Shown: positions 21,415 through 29,716 of the stretch, one piece after another
Position numbering within the stretch: the stretch's first letter is position 1
Layout: every line of letters begins with the position of its first letter
Source of the DNA: Streptomyces sp. MJM8645
GTDB lineage: Bacteria > Actinomycetota > Actinomycetes > Streptomycetales > Streptomycetaceae
Reading direction: 5' to 3'
Assembly: GCF_001625365.1 (NCBI RefSeq)
Contig: NZ_LJJF01000001.1
Coordinates: 5,152,501-5,216,500 of the forward strand
Length of the DNA: 64,000 bases
Translations under genes and position numbers: made by a program
Notes under the pieces: generated by a model
The model's database searches: none
What the model was told of the DNA's origin: nothing
The model's input: only the letters and a program-made list of their open reading frames with translations

Positions 21415-22875
21415 TCAGCGCGGTGTGACCGTGACCGTCACCGGGGTGCCCGGGCGGGCGTGCGGGAGGCGGATCCGGACGGTTCCGGCCCGCCCGCCGG
21501 CCGGCTGTTCGACGTCGACGCGGGCGGCGGCGGGGGTGACGGTGACGTCGGCGCCGTGCGGGAACGCCGCCGGGGGCAGGACGAGTTCGCTGCCGTGCCG
21601 GGTGCCGTCGGCGCTCCAGCGGACGGTGGTGGCGCCGGTGCGCACGTCCGTTCCGGCGACGGCCGCCGGGTACGGGCCGAAGGCGGGTTCGTCGCCGGGG
21701 GCGGGGCGCCCGGCCGGGTCGAGCGCGCAGTAGCCGCCGGTGCCGCGGCACCAGTACCACATGGTCCAGCCCTCGGCGAAGCCGTCCATCGCGGCGACCT
21801 GTCGGCGGACCAGCAGGGTGTTGCCCGGCCTGCGGGAGTCGGGCGGGCCCCATTCGCCGACCAGGACGGGCAGGCGGTGGGCGGCGGGGTAGGCGGTGAT
21901 CGCGGCGGTGTAGCGCTCGACGAAGCCGTCGGCCGGGTCCCAGTCGGCGCCGTTCTCGACCGCGGTGTCGTAGAAGTGCGGTGCGTAGCCGAGCCGGGGC
22001 GGGCCGGGGCGAGGGTCGTCGAAGCCGGGCAGCCGGGTGGGCACGCCCTGGCCGACCAGGACGGTGGGTTCGACGAACAGCCAGGCGCGGGAGTCGACCC
22101 GGCGTACGGCGGCGATCAGGCGGCGGTACATGTCGGCGAGCCGGCCCTGTTCGAGGGCGGCGGAGGCGGCGGCGAGGACGGCCGGGTCGGTCGGGTCGCC
22201 GTCCACCGGGCCGAACGGCTCGTTGAACAGGTCGTAGCCCAGCAGCGAGCGGTGGCCGCGCAGTTCGAGGGCGAGCCGGGTGTAGAAGTCGGCCTGCCAG
22301 GCGCGCAGGTCGGGGTCGTCGTAGAGGTGGCGGAAGGCGGCCTGGACGGCGGGCTGGAAGTACCCGGCGAACCAGTCGTTCGGGTCGGGGGTGAACGGCA
22401 GGCCGTCGTCCCGGGTGGCCCAGGGCGGGATGCCGCGGTCGCCGCCGCCGAACGCCGGCCCGTAGACGTCCTGGTGCAGGTCGATCAGGGCGAGCAGGCC
22501 GTACCGGTCGGCCCAGCCGAGGAGTTGGCGCAGCCGGTGCAGTTCGGTCGGGTCGAGGCGGCCGCGGACGGGCTCCAGCCTGTTCCAGGAGACCGCCACC
22601 CGGATCAGGGTGAAGCCCTGCGCGGCCAGGGACTTGAGGTCGGCCTCGGTGGTCTCGGCGTACTTGTCGAGGTTGAAGCCGCGCAGTTGGAGGCGGCGGC
22701 CCTGGGCGTCGGTGAAGGCGGTGCGGCCGTCGGGGCCGGTGGCCGTTGAAGCGGGGAACCGCGCGGGCGGGCCGCCGTGGGCGCCGTCGTGCGCGGCGGC
22801 GGGGGTGGCGGGGGCCGCGGTGAGGGCCGTGGTGGCGGCGAGCAGCAGGGCGGCGGCGGTGCGGCGCAGGCGCAT
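21415..22875 (-). CDS. secreted glycoside hydrolase family 5 (endoglycoceramidase-like) enzyme
   Basis: The 486-residue protein starts with a signal peptide (MRLRRTAAALLLAATTALTA, cleaved near AAAHDG). The GH5 barrel shows LRGFNLDKYAET, AVSWNRLEP, LIDLHQDVYGPAFG, the acid/base Glu in LFNEPFG, and the nucleophile Glu in LVGEWGPP. NLDKY and HQDVYGPAF resemble endoglycoceramidase-related enzymes rather than plant cellulases. The last 80 residues look like a beta-sandwich domain. It likely cleaves a glycan or glycolipid outside the cell. The start at 22875 has GAGGT upstream; a longer frame from 22938 would bury the signal peptide. Confidence 0.9.
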   Translation of the reverse strand: MRLRRTAAALLLAATTALTAAPATPAAAHDGAHGGPPARFPASTATGPDGRTAFTDAQGRRLQLRGFNLDKYAETTEADLKSLAAQGFTLIRVAVSWNRLEPVRGRLDPTELHRLRQLLGWADRYGLLALIDLHQDVYGPAFGGGDRGIPPWATRDDGLPFTPDPNDWFAGYFQPAVQAAFRHLYDDPDLRAWQADFYTRLALELRGHRSLLGYDLFNEPFGPVDGDPTDPAVLAAASAALEQGRLADMYRRLIAAVRRVDSRAWLFVEPTVLVGQGVPTRLPGFDDPRPGPPRLGYAPHFYDTAVENGADWDPADGFVERYTAAITAYPAAHRLPVLVGEWGPPDSRRPGNTLLVRRQVAAMDGFAEGWTMWYWCRGTGGYCALDPAGRPAPGDEPAFGPYPAAVAGTDVRTGATTVRWSADGTRHGSELVLPPAAFPHGADVTVTPAAARVDVEQPAGGRAGTVRIRLPHARPGTPVTVTVTPR

Positions 22876-22960
22876 CGGGACCTCGTACGGCGCGGGGGTG
22901 GGGGCCCGATGATGCCTGCGGTGCCGGGTGTCGCACAAGGGCCTTGCACGGAAGGGGAGT

Positions 22961-23593
22961 TCAGTCGGCGTCCGGAGCCGGATCCGGAGCCGGGGCCGGG
23001 GTGGCGGGGGTGGGCAGGTCCGCGGCGGCGGCCAGGCGGCCCCAGAGCAGGTCGGCGAGCGCCTGCACCATGCGGGTGCGTGAGCAGGGTCTGGTCTCCA
23101 GCCACCAGTCGCCGGCCGCCAGCACCATGCCGGTGATGCCCCGGCCCCAGGCCTCGGCGAGCAGCTCGCGGTCGGCGCCGAGGTCGACCTGGTTCTGTAC
23201 GGCCCGGGTGATCTCCGCGGCGATCTGCCGCAGTGCGGGGGCGAGTGCGGTGCCGGGGCCGCTCGGGTCGCCCGGTTCGGGGTGGGTGAGCAGCCGGTAG
23301 ACCTGCGGGCGGGCCTCGATCCCGGCCAGGTAGGTGTCCAGGACGTGTTCGACCCGGTCGCGGCGCTCCAGCGGTTCGGCGAGGGCGGCCCGGACGGCGG
23401 CCAGCAGACCGCTGGTGTGGCGCTCGGTGAGGGCTGTGATCAGGCCGTTCCGGTCGCCGAAGTGGCGGTAGAGGATCGGTTTGGTGATGCCGGCCTCGGC
23501 GGCGATGGCGTTCATGCTGGCGGTCGGGCCGTTCCGCTGGATGACCCGGTCGGCGGCGTTGAGCAGCTGCTCGCGGCGGGGCTCTCGGGACAT
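22961..23593 (-). CDS. TetR-family transcriptional regulator
   Basis: The 210-residue protein has an N-terminal TetR HTH (about residues 8-55): RREQLLNAADRVIQRNGPTA then MNAIAAEAGITKPILYRHFG, the recognition helix. The C-terminal ligand domain has no recognised signature. ATG at 23593 follows AAGGAGCAGCAC, so the upstream extension to 23644 is not used. It is divergent from the acyl-CoA dehydrogenase gene and probably controls it: the shared gap holds the palindrome GTTACCCGAGGTAAC at 23666-23680 and a second GGTTACC at 23636-23642. The last residues are Pro/Ala/Asp-rich. Confidence 0.92.
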   Translation of the reverse strand: MSREPRREQLLNAADRVIQRNGPTASMNAIAAEAGITKPILYRHFGDRNGLITALTERHTSGLLAAVRAALAEPLERRDRVEHVLDTYLAGIEARPQVYRLLTHPEPGDPSGPGTALAPALRQIAAEITRAVQNQVDLGADRELLAEAWGRGITGMVLAAGDWWLETRPCSRTRMVQALADLLWGRLAAAADLPTPATPAPAPDPAPDAD

Positions 23594-23635
23594 GTGCTGC
23601 TCCTTGGATTCGGGGTCTGACTGGGCGTTGACACC

Positions 23636-23680
23636 GGTTACCAATCAGTAGCAGACTCCGACGATGTTACCCGAGGTAAC
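23636..23680. promoter_or_regulatory. candidate TetR operator between tetR and acyl-CoA dehydrogenase genes
   Basis: GTTACCCGAGGTAAC (23666-23680) is a perfect 6-3-6 palindrome. A related half-site, GGTTACC, lies at 23636-23642. Both are in the 127-base divergent promoter region, where a TetR dimer would be expected to bind. Confidence 0.7.
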
Positions 23681-23720
23681 CCCCCTGGTCGGCCGTACCC
23701 CTTCTTCGGAGGCAAGCACC

Positions 23721-24947
23721 ATGAGCAGCACGTTCTCGCTGGACCCGGGTGCGGACCAGCTCGCCGTACGCGACTGGCTGCACGGCTTCGCCGCCGACGT
23801 CGTCCGCCCCGCCGCGGCCGAGTGGGACGAGCGTGAGGAGACCCCCTGGCCGATCATCCAGGAGGCCGCCAAGCTGGGCATCTACTCGCTGGACTTCTAC
23901 GCCCAGCAGTACTTCGACCCCTCCGGCGTCGGCATTCCGATCGCCATGGAGGAGCTGTTCTGGGGCGACGCGGGCATCGGGCTGTCCATCGTCGGCACCA
24001 CGCTGGCCGCCGTCGCGGTGCTCGCCAACGGCACCGACGAGCAGATCGGCACCTGGACGCCGCAGATGTTCGGCACCCCGGACGACCTCAAGGTGGCCGC
24101 GTTCTGCTCCTCCGAGCCCGACGCCGGCTCCGACGTCTCCGCGCTGCGCACCCGGGCGGTGTACGACGGGGCCAAGGACGAGTGGGTGCTCAACGGCACC
24201 AAGACCTGGGCCACCAACGGCGGGATCGCCGCCGTCCACGTCGTCGTCGCCACCGTCGACCCGGAGCTCGGGGCGAAGGGCCAGGCCTCCTTCGTCGTCC
24301 CGCCGGGCACCCCCGGGCTGAGCCAGGGCCAGAAGTTCAAGAAGCACGGCATCCGCGCCTCGCACACCGCCGAGGTGGTGCTGGACGGCGTCCGGGTGCC
24401 CGGCAGCTGCCTGCTCGGCGGCAAGGAGAAGCTGGACGAGCGGCTGGCCCGGGCCCGTGAAGGGGTCAAGCGCCCGGGGGGCAGGGGAAACGCGGCGATG
24501 GCCACCTTCGAGGCCTCCCGGCCGGCCGTCGGCGCGCAGGCGATCGGCATCGCCCGGGCCGCGTACGAGGTGGCGCTGGACTACGCGAGGACCCGCGAGC
24601 AGTTCGGCCGCCCGATCATCGACAACCAGGGCGTGGCCTTCCAGCTCGCCGACATGAAGACCCGGATCGACGCCTCCCGCCTGCTGGTGTGGCGGGCCTC
24701 CTGGATGGCGGCCAACAACCAGCCGTTCACCGCGGCCGAGGGCTCGATGTCCAAGCTGTACGCGGGCGAGACGGCCAAGTGGGTCACCGCGCAGGCGATG
24801 CAGATCCTCGGCGGCAACGGCTTCACCCGGGAGTACCCGGTGGAGCGGATGCACCGGGACAGCGCGATCTACTCGATCTTCGAGGGGACCAGCGAGATCC
24901 AGCGGCTGGTGATCGCGCGGGCGATCTCGGGGATGCCGATCCGCTGA
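23721..24947 (+). CDS. acyl-CoA dehydrogenase
   Basis: The 408-residue FAD enzyme should oxidise the alpha-beta bond of an acyl-CoA. The N-terminal helical part precedes the flavin/substrate region (FCSSEPDAGSDVSALRTRA and TWATNGG), the FGRPIIDNQGVAFQLADMKT segment and the MQILGGNGFTREYPVERMHRD segment. The C-terminus has YSIFEGTSEIQRLVIAR, where the catalytic base Glu normally lies. The chain-length specificity cannot be read. ATG at 23721 follows CGGAGG. The 3' end has two in-frame TGA codons nine bases apart (CGCTGAGCC, CGCTGAGTT). Likely regulated by the divergent TetR. Confidence 0.94.
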   Translation: MSSTFSLDPGADQLAVRDWLHGFAADVVRPAAAEWDEREETPWPIIQEAAKLGIYSLDFYAQQYFDPSGVGIPIAMEELFWGDAGIGLSIVGTTLAAVAVLANGTDEQIGTWTPQMFGTPDDLKVAAFCSSEPDAGSDVSALRTRAVYDGAKDEWVLNGTKTWATNGGIAAVHVVVATVDPELGAKGQASFVVPPGTPGLSQGQKFKKHGIRASHTAEVVLDGVRVPGSCLLGGKEKLDERLARAREGVKRPGGRGNAAMATFEASRPAVGAQAIGIARAAYEVALDYARTREQFGRPIIDNQGVAFQLADMKTRIDASRLLVWRASWMAANNQPFTAAEGSMSKLYAGETAKWVTAQAMQILGGNGFTREYPVERMHRDSAIYSIFEGTSEIQRLVIARAISGMPIR

Positions 24948-24966
24948 GCCCGCTGAGTTCGCCGGG

Positions 24967-25569
24967 CTACCGGGCCGCCCAGAAGGCGAGTCCGGCGGTG
25001 AGCGCGCCCACCGCCGCGCCGACGATGGTCTGCGCGGTGGTGTGGTCCCGCAGCACCACCCGGGACCAGCCGATCGCCGCGACCAGCGGGGCGAGCAGCA
25101 GCCACAGCGGGCCGAGCGCGATCCCGAGGCAGACCACCGCGCCGGCGGCCACGGCGGTGTGCACGGAGACCTTCCACCAGACGGTGATCACCAGGATCGG
25201 GACCAGCGAGGCGAACATCGCCAGCACCATCGCGGTCAGGTCGGCCGGGGCGTCCAGCCAGAGCATCACGGCGAAGCTGGTCGCGACCGAGCCCATGATG
25301 AACGGGATGACGGTCAGCCGGCGCTGCCGGTGGCCGACGTGGCGGTCCTCCAGGGTGCCCTTGCGGATGCCGCGCTGGATGAACATGGTCGGGATGACGG
25401 CCGCGAACAGGGCCGCGAAGGCCGCCCAGCCGAGGCCCGTCCAGCCGTAGCGGATGACGCCCATCAGCGGGAGCATCGCGATGATGACGTTCTTCGGCTC
25501 GACGCCGTCGGTGACCCGGCGGGCCCAGATCGTCCGGCTGGTGGGGGCGGTCGTGGCCTCGGTCGTCAT
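24967..25569 (-). CDS. PAP2-like (phosphatidic acid phosphatase-like) membrane protein
   Basis: The 200-residue protein has about six hydrophobic helices. Late in the sequence are KVSVHTAVAAGAV and GWSRVVLRDHTTAQTIVGAAVGA, which match the second and third PAP2 motifs (SxxH and SRxxxxxH), except that the final Asp of the third motif is replaced by Gln. The first motif (KxxxxxxRP) is not clear. It is therefore probably a PAP2-superfamily lipid phosphatase or an inactive relative. The gene converges with the acyl-CoA dehydrogenase gene over a 19-base gap. Confidence 0.75.
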   Translation of the reverse strand: MTTEATTAPTSRTIWARRVTDGVEPKNVIIAMLPLMGVIRYGWTGLGWAAFAALFAAVIPTMFIQRGIRKGTLEDRHVGHRQRRLTVIPFIMGSVATSFAVMLWLDAPADLTAMVLAMFASLVPILVITVWWKVSVHTAVAAGAVVCLGIALGPLWLLLAPLVAAIGWSRVVLRDHTTAQTIVGAAVGALTAGLAFWAAR

Positions 25570-25717
25570 CGGGGTGTGTGCTCCGGGTGCGCAAAGGGGT
25601 CGGCGTGAGGGCTCGGCGTGAAAGGTCGGCGCGACGGGGGCGTCGGGGCGCGGGCGTCGGGACGGCCCGGCGCCGATCGGATGATCGTACGCGAGCCCGT
25701 CCGCGCGGCCGGTGCCC

Positions 25718-25763
25718 GGACCTGGTGCCCGGCCCCGGTCGGACCTGGTGCCCGGCCCCGGTC
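25718..25763. repeat. 23-bp perfect tandem duplication at the enoyl-CoA hydratase stop
   Basis: The 23-bp unit beginning GGACCTGGTGCCC occurs twice without mismatch (25718-25740 and 25741-25763). The second copy ends inside the stop codon (TCA, 25762-25764) of the gene read leftward. Confidence 0.85.
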
Positions 25764-26571
25764 AGAACCGCGCCGGGCGGCCCTCCAGGAACGCGGCCAG
25801 CCCCTCGGGCACGTCCGAGGTCTCCCGGGAGCGGCGCTCCCAGGGCGCCAGCGCCTGCGCCGCCCGCTCCGCCGGGACGGCCAGCGCGGCCTTCACCGCA
25901 CCGATGGTCTGGGCCGAGCGCCGGGTCAGCAGTCGGGCGAACTCCAGCGCGGCGGCGTCCAGTTCGGCGCCCGGCAGGACGCGTTCCGCCAGGCCCAGCG
26001 GCAGCGCGTCGCGGCCCGTCACCAACTCGCCGGAGAACAGCAGGTACTTGGCGCGGGCCGGGCCGACCAGCCGGGCCAGCCGTACGGTCGGCACCGCAGG
26101 GTAGACCACGCCGAGCTTGGCCGGGGTGATCCCCAGCCGGGCGTCCTCGGCGACGAACCGCAGGTCGCACGCGACGGCCAGCTGGCAGCCGCCGCCCACG
26201 CAGGCGCCCTGCACCACGGCGACGGTCGGGTGCGGGAAGGCCGCCAGTGCCTCCTCGGCGGCGACGTTGACCGCGTGGTAGGCGTCCGCGCGCTCCGGAT
26301 CGCCGTACACCTCGGCGAGTTCGGCGATGTCCGCGCCCGCGCTGAAGGTGCCGCCGGCGCCGGTGACCAGCAGGGCGCGCACCCCCGGCTGCTCGGCGAG
26401 GCGCAGCAGCACCTTCGGCAGCGCCTGCCAGATCTCCAGGGTCACCGCGTTGCGCCGGTGCGGTCGGGCGAACTCCAGGACGGCGACGCCGTCCTCGCCG
26501 ACGTACGCGTGCAGGCCCTCGGCGTGGGCGGGCAGGGCGGAGCGGTCCCGCGTGAGCAGCGGCTGGTCCAT
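25762..26571 (-). CDS. enoyl-CoA hydratase/isomerase family protein
   Basis: The 269-residue protein has the crotonase fold. AGGTFSAGADIAELAE is the first oxyanion-hole segment (near residues 75-90). VQGACVGGGCQLAVACDLRFVAEDARLGITPAKLGVV (residues about 120-155) holds the second oxyanion glycines and the region of catalytic acids. Glu is not clearly present at both catalytic positions, so hydratase or isomerase activity cannot be assigned. ATG at 26571 follows CGGAGG. A TetR gene lies upstream on the same strand with a 35-base gap, so the two may be co-transcribed. Confidence 0.9.
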   Translation of the reverse strand: MDQPLLTRDRSALPAHAEGLHAYVGEDGVAVLEFARPHRRNAVTLEIWQALPKVLLRLAEQPGVRALLVTGAGGTFSAGADIAELAEVYGDPERADAYHAVNVAAEEALAAFPHPTVAVVQGACVGGGCQLAVACDLRFVAEDARLGITPAKLGVVYPAVPTVRLARLVGPARAKYLLFSGELVTGRDALPLGLAERVLPGAELDAAALEFARLLTRRSAQTIGAVKAALAVPAERAAQALAPWERRSRETSDVPEGLAAFLEGRPARF

Positions 26572-26606
26572 GCGCACCTCCGGGCGGTCGTGGTGCGCCC
26601 ACTCTC

Positions 26607-27296
26607 TCAGGAGGCGACGGCGCAGTAGTCGCCGAGGCCGCCCTCGACCAGGGCGAAGGCGCGCGCGGCCCGGTCGAGGGCGGCGGGCAGGGCGGCCGCG
26701 GCGCGTTCGCCGGTCAGTATCCGGCGCTGGTTCTCGGTGGTCAGGGCCAGTCGGGCGGCCAGCAGTTGGGCGGCGGCGATCTGTGCGGTGAGCTCGTCGT
26801 GGGCCGGGTCCTGGGCGAGGAGTTCGGTGGTCAGCAGGCCCTGCGCGTGCCGGCCGAAGCCGGCGGTGGCGCGCATCGCCAGGGCCGGGGTGCGGTGGAT
26901 CAGCCGGACCACGTCGAGCACGAGCGGTTCGTCGCTCAGCCCGGTGGCCGGGTCGTGCTGCTCCAGCGCGGCGAGGTACTGCTCGCGCAGCGCCGCCACC
27001 GCCGAGGTGCCGGGGGCGCGTTCGCGGACCACCCGGGCCGGCTCGTCGAGGTGCTGCTCCATGGGGGCCATGACCAGGTCTTCCTTGGTGGGGAAGTAGT
27101 TGAAGACGGTCATCTTGGACACCTCGGCGGCGGCCGCGATCTCGGCCACCGAGACCTGGTCGAAGTCCCGCTCGGCGAACAGCCCGATGGCGGTGCGCCA
27201 GATCCGGATGCCGGTCTGGATCTTCTTGCGCTCGCGCAGCGGGAGGGCGTCGAGGTCGCGGTCGTCGTCGGGGCTGAAGCCGGTGTGCGTCGCCAT
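26607..27296 (-). CDS. TetR-family transcriptional regulator
   Basis: The 229-residue protein has an N-terminal TetR HTH near residues 22-72: IQTGIRIWRTAIGLFAERDF, then VAEIAAAAEVSKMTVFNYFP as the recognition helix. The remaining alpha-helical domain binds an unknown ligand. It is divergent from the MFS exporter gene, the usual arrangement for a repressor of drug efflux. The ATG at 27296 has no ribosome-binding site; TACAGT lies six bases upstream (27303-27308, minus strand), so a leaderless mRNA is likely. A repeated ACCAGG(A)T motif overlaps this promoter. Confidence 0.92.
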   Translation of the reverse strand: MATHTGFSPDDDRDLDALPLRERKKIQTGIRIWRTAIGLFAERDFDQVSVAEIAAAAEVSKMTVFNYFPTKEDLVMAPMEQHLDEPARVVRERAPGTSAVAALREQYLAALEQHDPATGLSDEPLVLDVVRLIHRTPALAMRATAGFGRHAQGLLTTELLAQDPAHDELTAQIAAAQLLAARLALTTENQRRILTGERAAAALPAALDRAARAFALVEGGLGDYCAVAS

Positions 27297-27307
27297 GGCT
27301 CGACTGT

Positions 27308-27365
27308 ACCAGGATCAAAGATCGACCAGGATGAAGATTGAGCTGAGCTTAAGAATTGACCAGGT
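27308..27365. promoter_or_regulatory. phased direct repeats in tetR-MFS promoter region
   Basis: ACCAGGAT occurs at 27308 and 27325, and ACCAGGT at 27359. The spacings are 17 and 34 bases, that is one and two times 17. The first copy overlaps the -10-like element of the tetR gene. These are good candidates for the regulator's binding sites, although they are direct rather than inverted repeats. Confidence 0.55.
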
Positions 27366-27447
27366 ATAAAAAAACTGCCATGGTGAGGACGTGCCGCCGG
27401 CCGCACCGGCCCGGCCCGAACTCCACCGACCCTGGGGGGACTTACCG

Positions 27448-28938
27448 ATGGCGCCCGCTGCCCCTGCCTTGATGACACCGGCCCAGCGCAACCTGGGCAT
27501 GCTGCTCTGCCTGGTCACGATCGTGCTGGCCGTGCTCGACATGAACATCGTGTCCGCGGCCACCGTGCCGATCGTCCGGGAGCTCGACCCCGTCCACGGC
27601 GTCGACCGGCTGCCCTGGCTGATCAGCTCGTTCGCCCTCGCCGCGACCGCGCTGCTGCCGCTCTACGGCAAGCTCTGCGACCTGTACGGCGCCAAACGCG
27701 TGCTGCTCTGCGCGGTCGGCACCTTCCTGGTCGGCTCGGCGCTCTGCGGGCTCGCGCAGTCGATGGGCCAGCTGATCGCCTTCCGGGCCCTCCAGGGCAT
27801 CGGCGGCGGCGGGCTGATGAGCGTCACCATGGTGGTCGTCGCCCACCTCAAGGACCCGGCCGAGCGCGGCAGCGGCAAGGGCGGCGCGATGGGCGGGATC
27901 GTCGCGGGCATCGGGATGGCGGTCGGCCCGCTGATCGGGGCGCTGTTCACCGACCACCTCGGCTGGCGCTGGATCTTCTACATCAACCTGCCGCTCGGCC
28001 TGCTCGTCCTGGTCGGCACCGCCCTGGTGATCAAGCTGCCGCCGGCGGCCGGCCGCCGCAGCCTGGACTTCCTCGGCGCGGCCCTCGCCGCCGCCTTCGC
28101 GACCGGGCTGCTGCTGGTCACCGAGTGGGGCGGCAAGGACTACGCCTGGACCTCCCCGGTGATCCTCGGGCTCGTCGCCGCCACCCTGGCCGCGTTCGGC
28201 CTCTTCGTGTGGCGCCAGGCCACCGCCGCCGAGCCGGTGCTGCCGCTGTCGCTGTTCCGGATCAGCGTGGTGCGCCTCGGCTTCGCGATCCAGGGCCTGG
28301 TCGGGATGGGCATGACCGGCTCGATCGTCTACGTGATGCTCTACCTGCAGATCGCCCGCGGCGTCGACCCCACCTCGGCCAGCCTCTACCTGATCCCGAT
28401 GGCGGGCGGGATGACGGCGGTCGGCCTGCTGGCCGGCCGGCTCACCGCCCGCGGCTACGCGGAGCGCACCTTCCTGGTGGCCGGCGCGGGCTGCGCGGCG
28501 ATCGCCCTGCTCCTGCTCGGCCTCAACGGCCCGACCACCGGGCTGTGGGCGGTCTGCGGCGAACTCGTCCTGCTGGGCGTCGGGATGGGCCAGCTGATCG
28601 GCCAGCTGGTCACGGTGGTGCAGGAGTCCGTCCCCCGGCACCACCTCGGCGTCGCGACCACCGGGATCCGCTTCTTCCAGACCCTCGGCAGCGCGCTCGG
28701 CGCGGCGCTCTTCGGCACCGTGCTGGCCCGGGTCTTCACGGACGGCGAGCCCGGCCTGCCACTCGGCGCCGTCCGGACGCTCGGCGGCGCGGCCCGCGAG
28801 CACGCGCTGCGCAGCTTCACGGACGCCGTCGACGTGGTGTTCCTGTCGGCCGGCGGTCTGCTGGTGCTGGTCCTGCTGCTCGCGCTGCGGGTGCCCAGGG
28901 CGGTGGCGGCGGCGGAGCCGCCGGTGCTGGCGGCCTGA
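27448..28938 (+). CDS. MFS drug-efflux transporter, 14-helix (DHA2) type
   Basis: The 496-residue protein is a proton-driven exporter with about 14 membrane helices. It shows motif D1-like LDMNIVSAATVPIVRELD in helix 1, motif A-like GKLCDLYGAKRVLL between helices 2 and 3, motif B-like FRALQGIGGGGL, and motif C-like GGIVAGIGMAVGPLIGALF in helix 5. These define the EmrB/QacA group. ATG at 27448 lies behind GGGGGGA. The divergent TetR gene is its likely repressor. The stop codon is followed by six 9-bp repeats, each with an in-frame TGA. Confidence 0.94.
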   Translation: MAPAAPALMTPAQRNLGMLLCLVTIVLAVLDMNIVSAATVPIVRELDPVHGVDRLPWLISSFALAATALLPLYGKLCDLYGAKRVLLCAVGTFLVGSALCGLAQSMGQLIAFRALQGIGGGGLMSVTMVVVAHLKDPAERGSGKGGAMGGIVAGIGMAVGPLIGALFTDHLGWRWIFYINLPLGLLVLVGTALVIKLPPAAGRRSLDFLGAALAAAFATGLLLVTEWGGKDYAWTSPVILGLVAATLAAFGLFVWRQATAAEPVLPLSLFRISVVRLGFAIQGLVGMGMTGSIVYVMLYLQIARGVDPTSASLYLIPMAGGMTAVGLLAGRLTARGYAERTFLVAGAGCAAIALLLLGLNGPTTGLWAVCGELVLLGVGMGQLIGQLVTVVQESVPRHHLGVATTGIRFFQTLGSALGAALFGTVLARVFTDGEPGLPLGAVRTLGGAAREHALRSFTDAVDVVFLSAGGLLVLVLLLALRVPRAVAAAEPPVLAA

Positions 28939-29003
28939 GGGGCCTGAGGGGCCTGAGGGGCCTGAGGGGCCTGAGGGGCCTGAGGGGTCTTGGGGGTCTT
29001 GGG
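28932..29003 (+). repeat. 9-bp tandem repeat spanning the MFS gene stop codon
   Basis: GGCCTGAGG occurs six times in a row (28932-28985), then GGTCTTGGG twice (28986-29003). The first unit contains the TGA stop of the MFS gene; as the unit is nine bases, every copy repeats TGA in the same frame. Confidence 0.95.
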
Positions 29004-29076
29004 GGTCGGGGACGACGGCCCGGGGTGCGGGGTCCGGTGGGACACGGGGGTGTCCACCGGGCCCCGCCGCGTCCGG

Positions 29077-29625
29077 TCAGGCCCCGGGCGTCCACTCCGG
29101 AGCCAGGATCGACCAGATCTGCTTGTCGTGGCGGACCCCGTTGTGCGGGTACCACTCGCGCAGGGTGCCGTCCAGGCTCATGCCGACCCGCTCGGCGACG
29201 GCCCGGCTGCGGGCGTTGCCGGCGGAGCACCACCACTCGGCGCGGTGCAGGCCGCGGGTGGTGAAGGCGTAGTCGAGCAGCACCCGGACGCCGGCGGTGA
29301 TCAGCCCGCCGCCCTCGCCGGCCGGCTCGGTCCAGGCGCCGATCTCGCAGACGCCGCTCTGGGCGTTGAAGCTCACGAACATCACGCCGCCGACCAGCGT
29401 GCCGTCCCGCCAGATGCCGTAGATCCGGCCGCTGTCGGCGGCCTGCTGGTCGGCGTAGCGCTGGAGGGTGGCGCGGGCGGAGTCGAGGTCGGTGGAGCGG
29501 GTGGCCCAGGGGATCCACGGGTCGGTGTGGGCGCGGGCGCGGTCGATGTGGGCCAGGAACTCGGCCGCCTGCCACGGCTCCAGCGGGCGCAGTTCGGCGT
29601 TCTCGGCGAGCGGTACGGCAAACAT
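29077..29625 (-). CDS. GNAT N-acetyltransferase, RimJ/RimL-like
   Basis: The 182-residue protein resembles ribosomal-protein and drug acetyltransferases of the RimJ/RimL group. It starts MFAVPLAENAELRPLEPWQA, has GIWRDGTLVGGVMFVSFN (strands 2-4), EIGAWTEPAGEGGGLITAGVRVLLDYAF with the acetyl-CoA loop, and HRAEWWCSAGNARSRAVAERVGM, then LDGTLREWYPHNGV. The start at 29625 follows AAAGG. It is divergent from a TetR gene; the shared 91-base region holds a 24-bp palindrome, so the regulator may control it. Confidence 0.92.
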   Translation of the reverse strand: MFAVPLAENAELRPLEPWQAAEFLAHIDRARAHTDPWIPWATRSTDLDSARATLQRYADQQAADSGRIYGIWRDGTLVGGVMFVSFNAQSGVCEIGAWTEPAGEGGGLITAGVRVLLDYAFTTRGLHRAEWWCSAGNARSRAVAERVGMSLDGTLREWYPHNGVRHDKQIWSILAPEWTPGA

Positions 29626-29681
29626 GGGCTGGCCTTTCACGGGATGCACGGTCCACGGGATGCGCGGTGTGCTGGGAACCA

Positions 29682-29705
29682 TACATAACAAACGTTTGGT
29701 ATGTA
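29682..29705. promoter_or_regulatory. 24-bp palindromic operator between GNAT and tetR genes
   Basis: Two 12-base arms are complementary except at one position. The centre is the perfect palindrome CAAACGTTTG (29689-29698). Its right end overlaps the -10-like TACGAT (29704-29709) of the tetR gene, as expected for autorepression. Confidence 0.8.
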
Positions 29706-29709
29706 CGAT
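29704..29709 (+). promoter_or_regulatory. -10-like element of the tetR gene at 29717
   Basis: TACGAT lies seven bases before the ATG at 29717, with no ribosome-binding site. The palindromic operator overlaps its left end. Confidence 0.55.
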
Positions 29710-29716
29710 GACCCCC

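Noticed and set aside
28932..29003. CRISPR-like array
   Set aside because: Units are only nine bases and contiguous, with no spacers.
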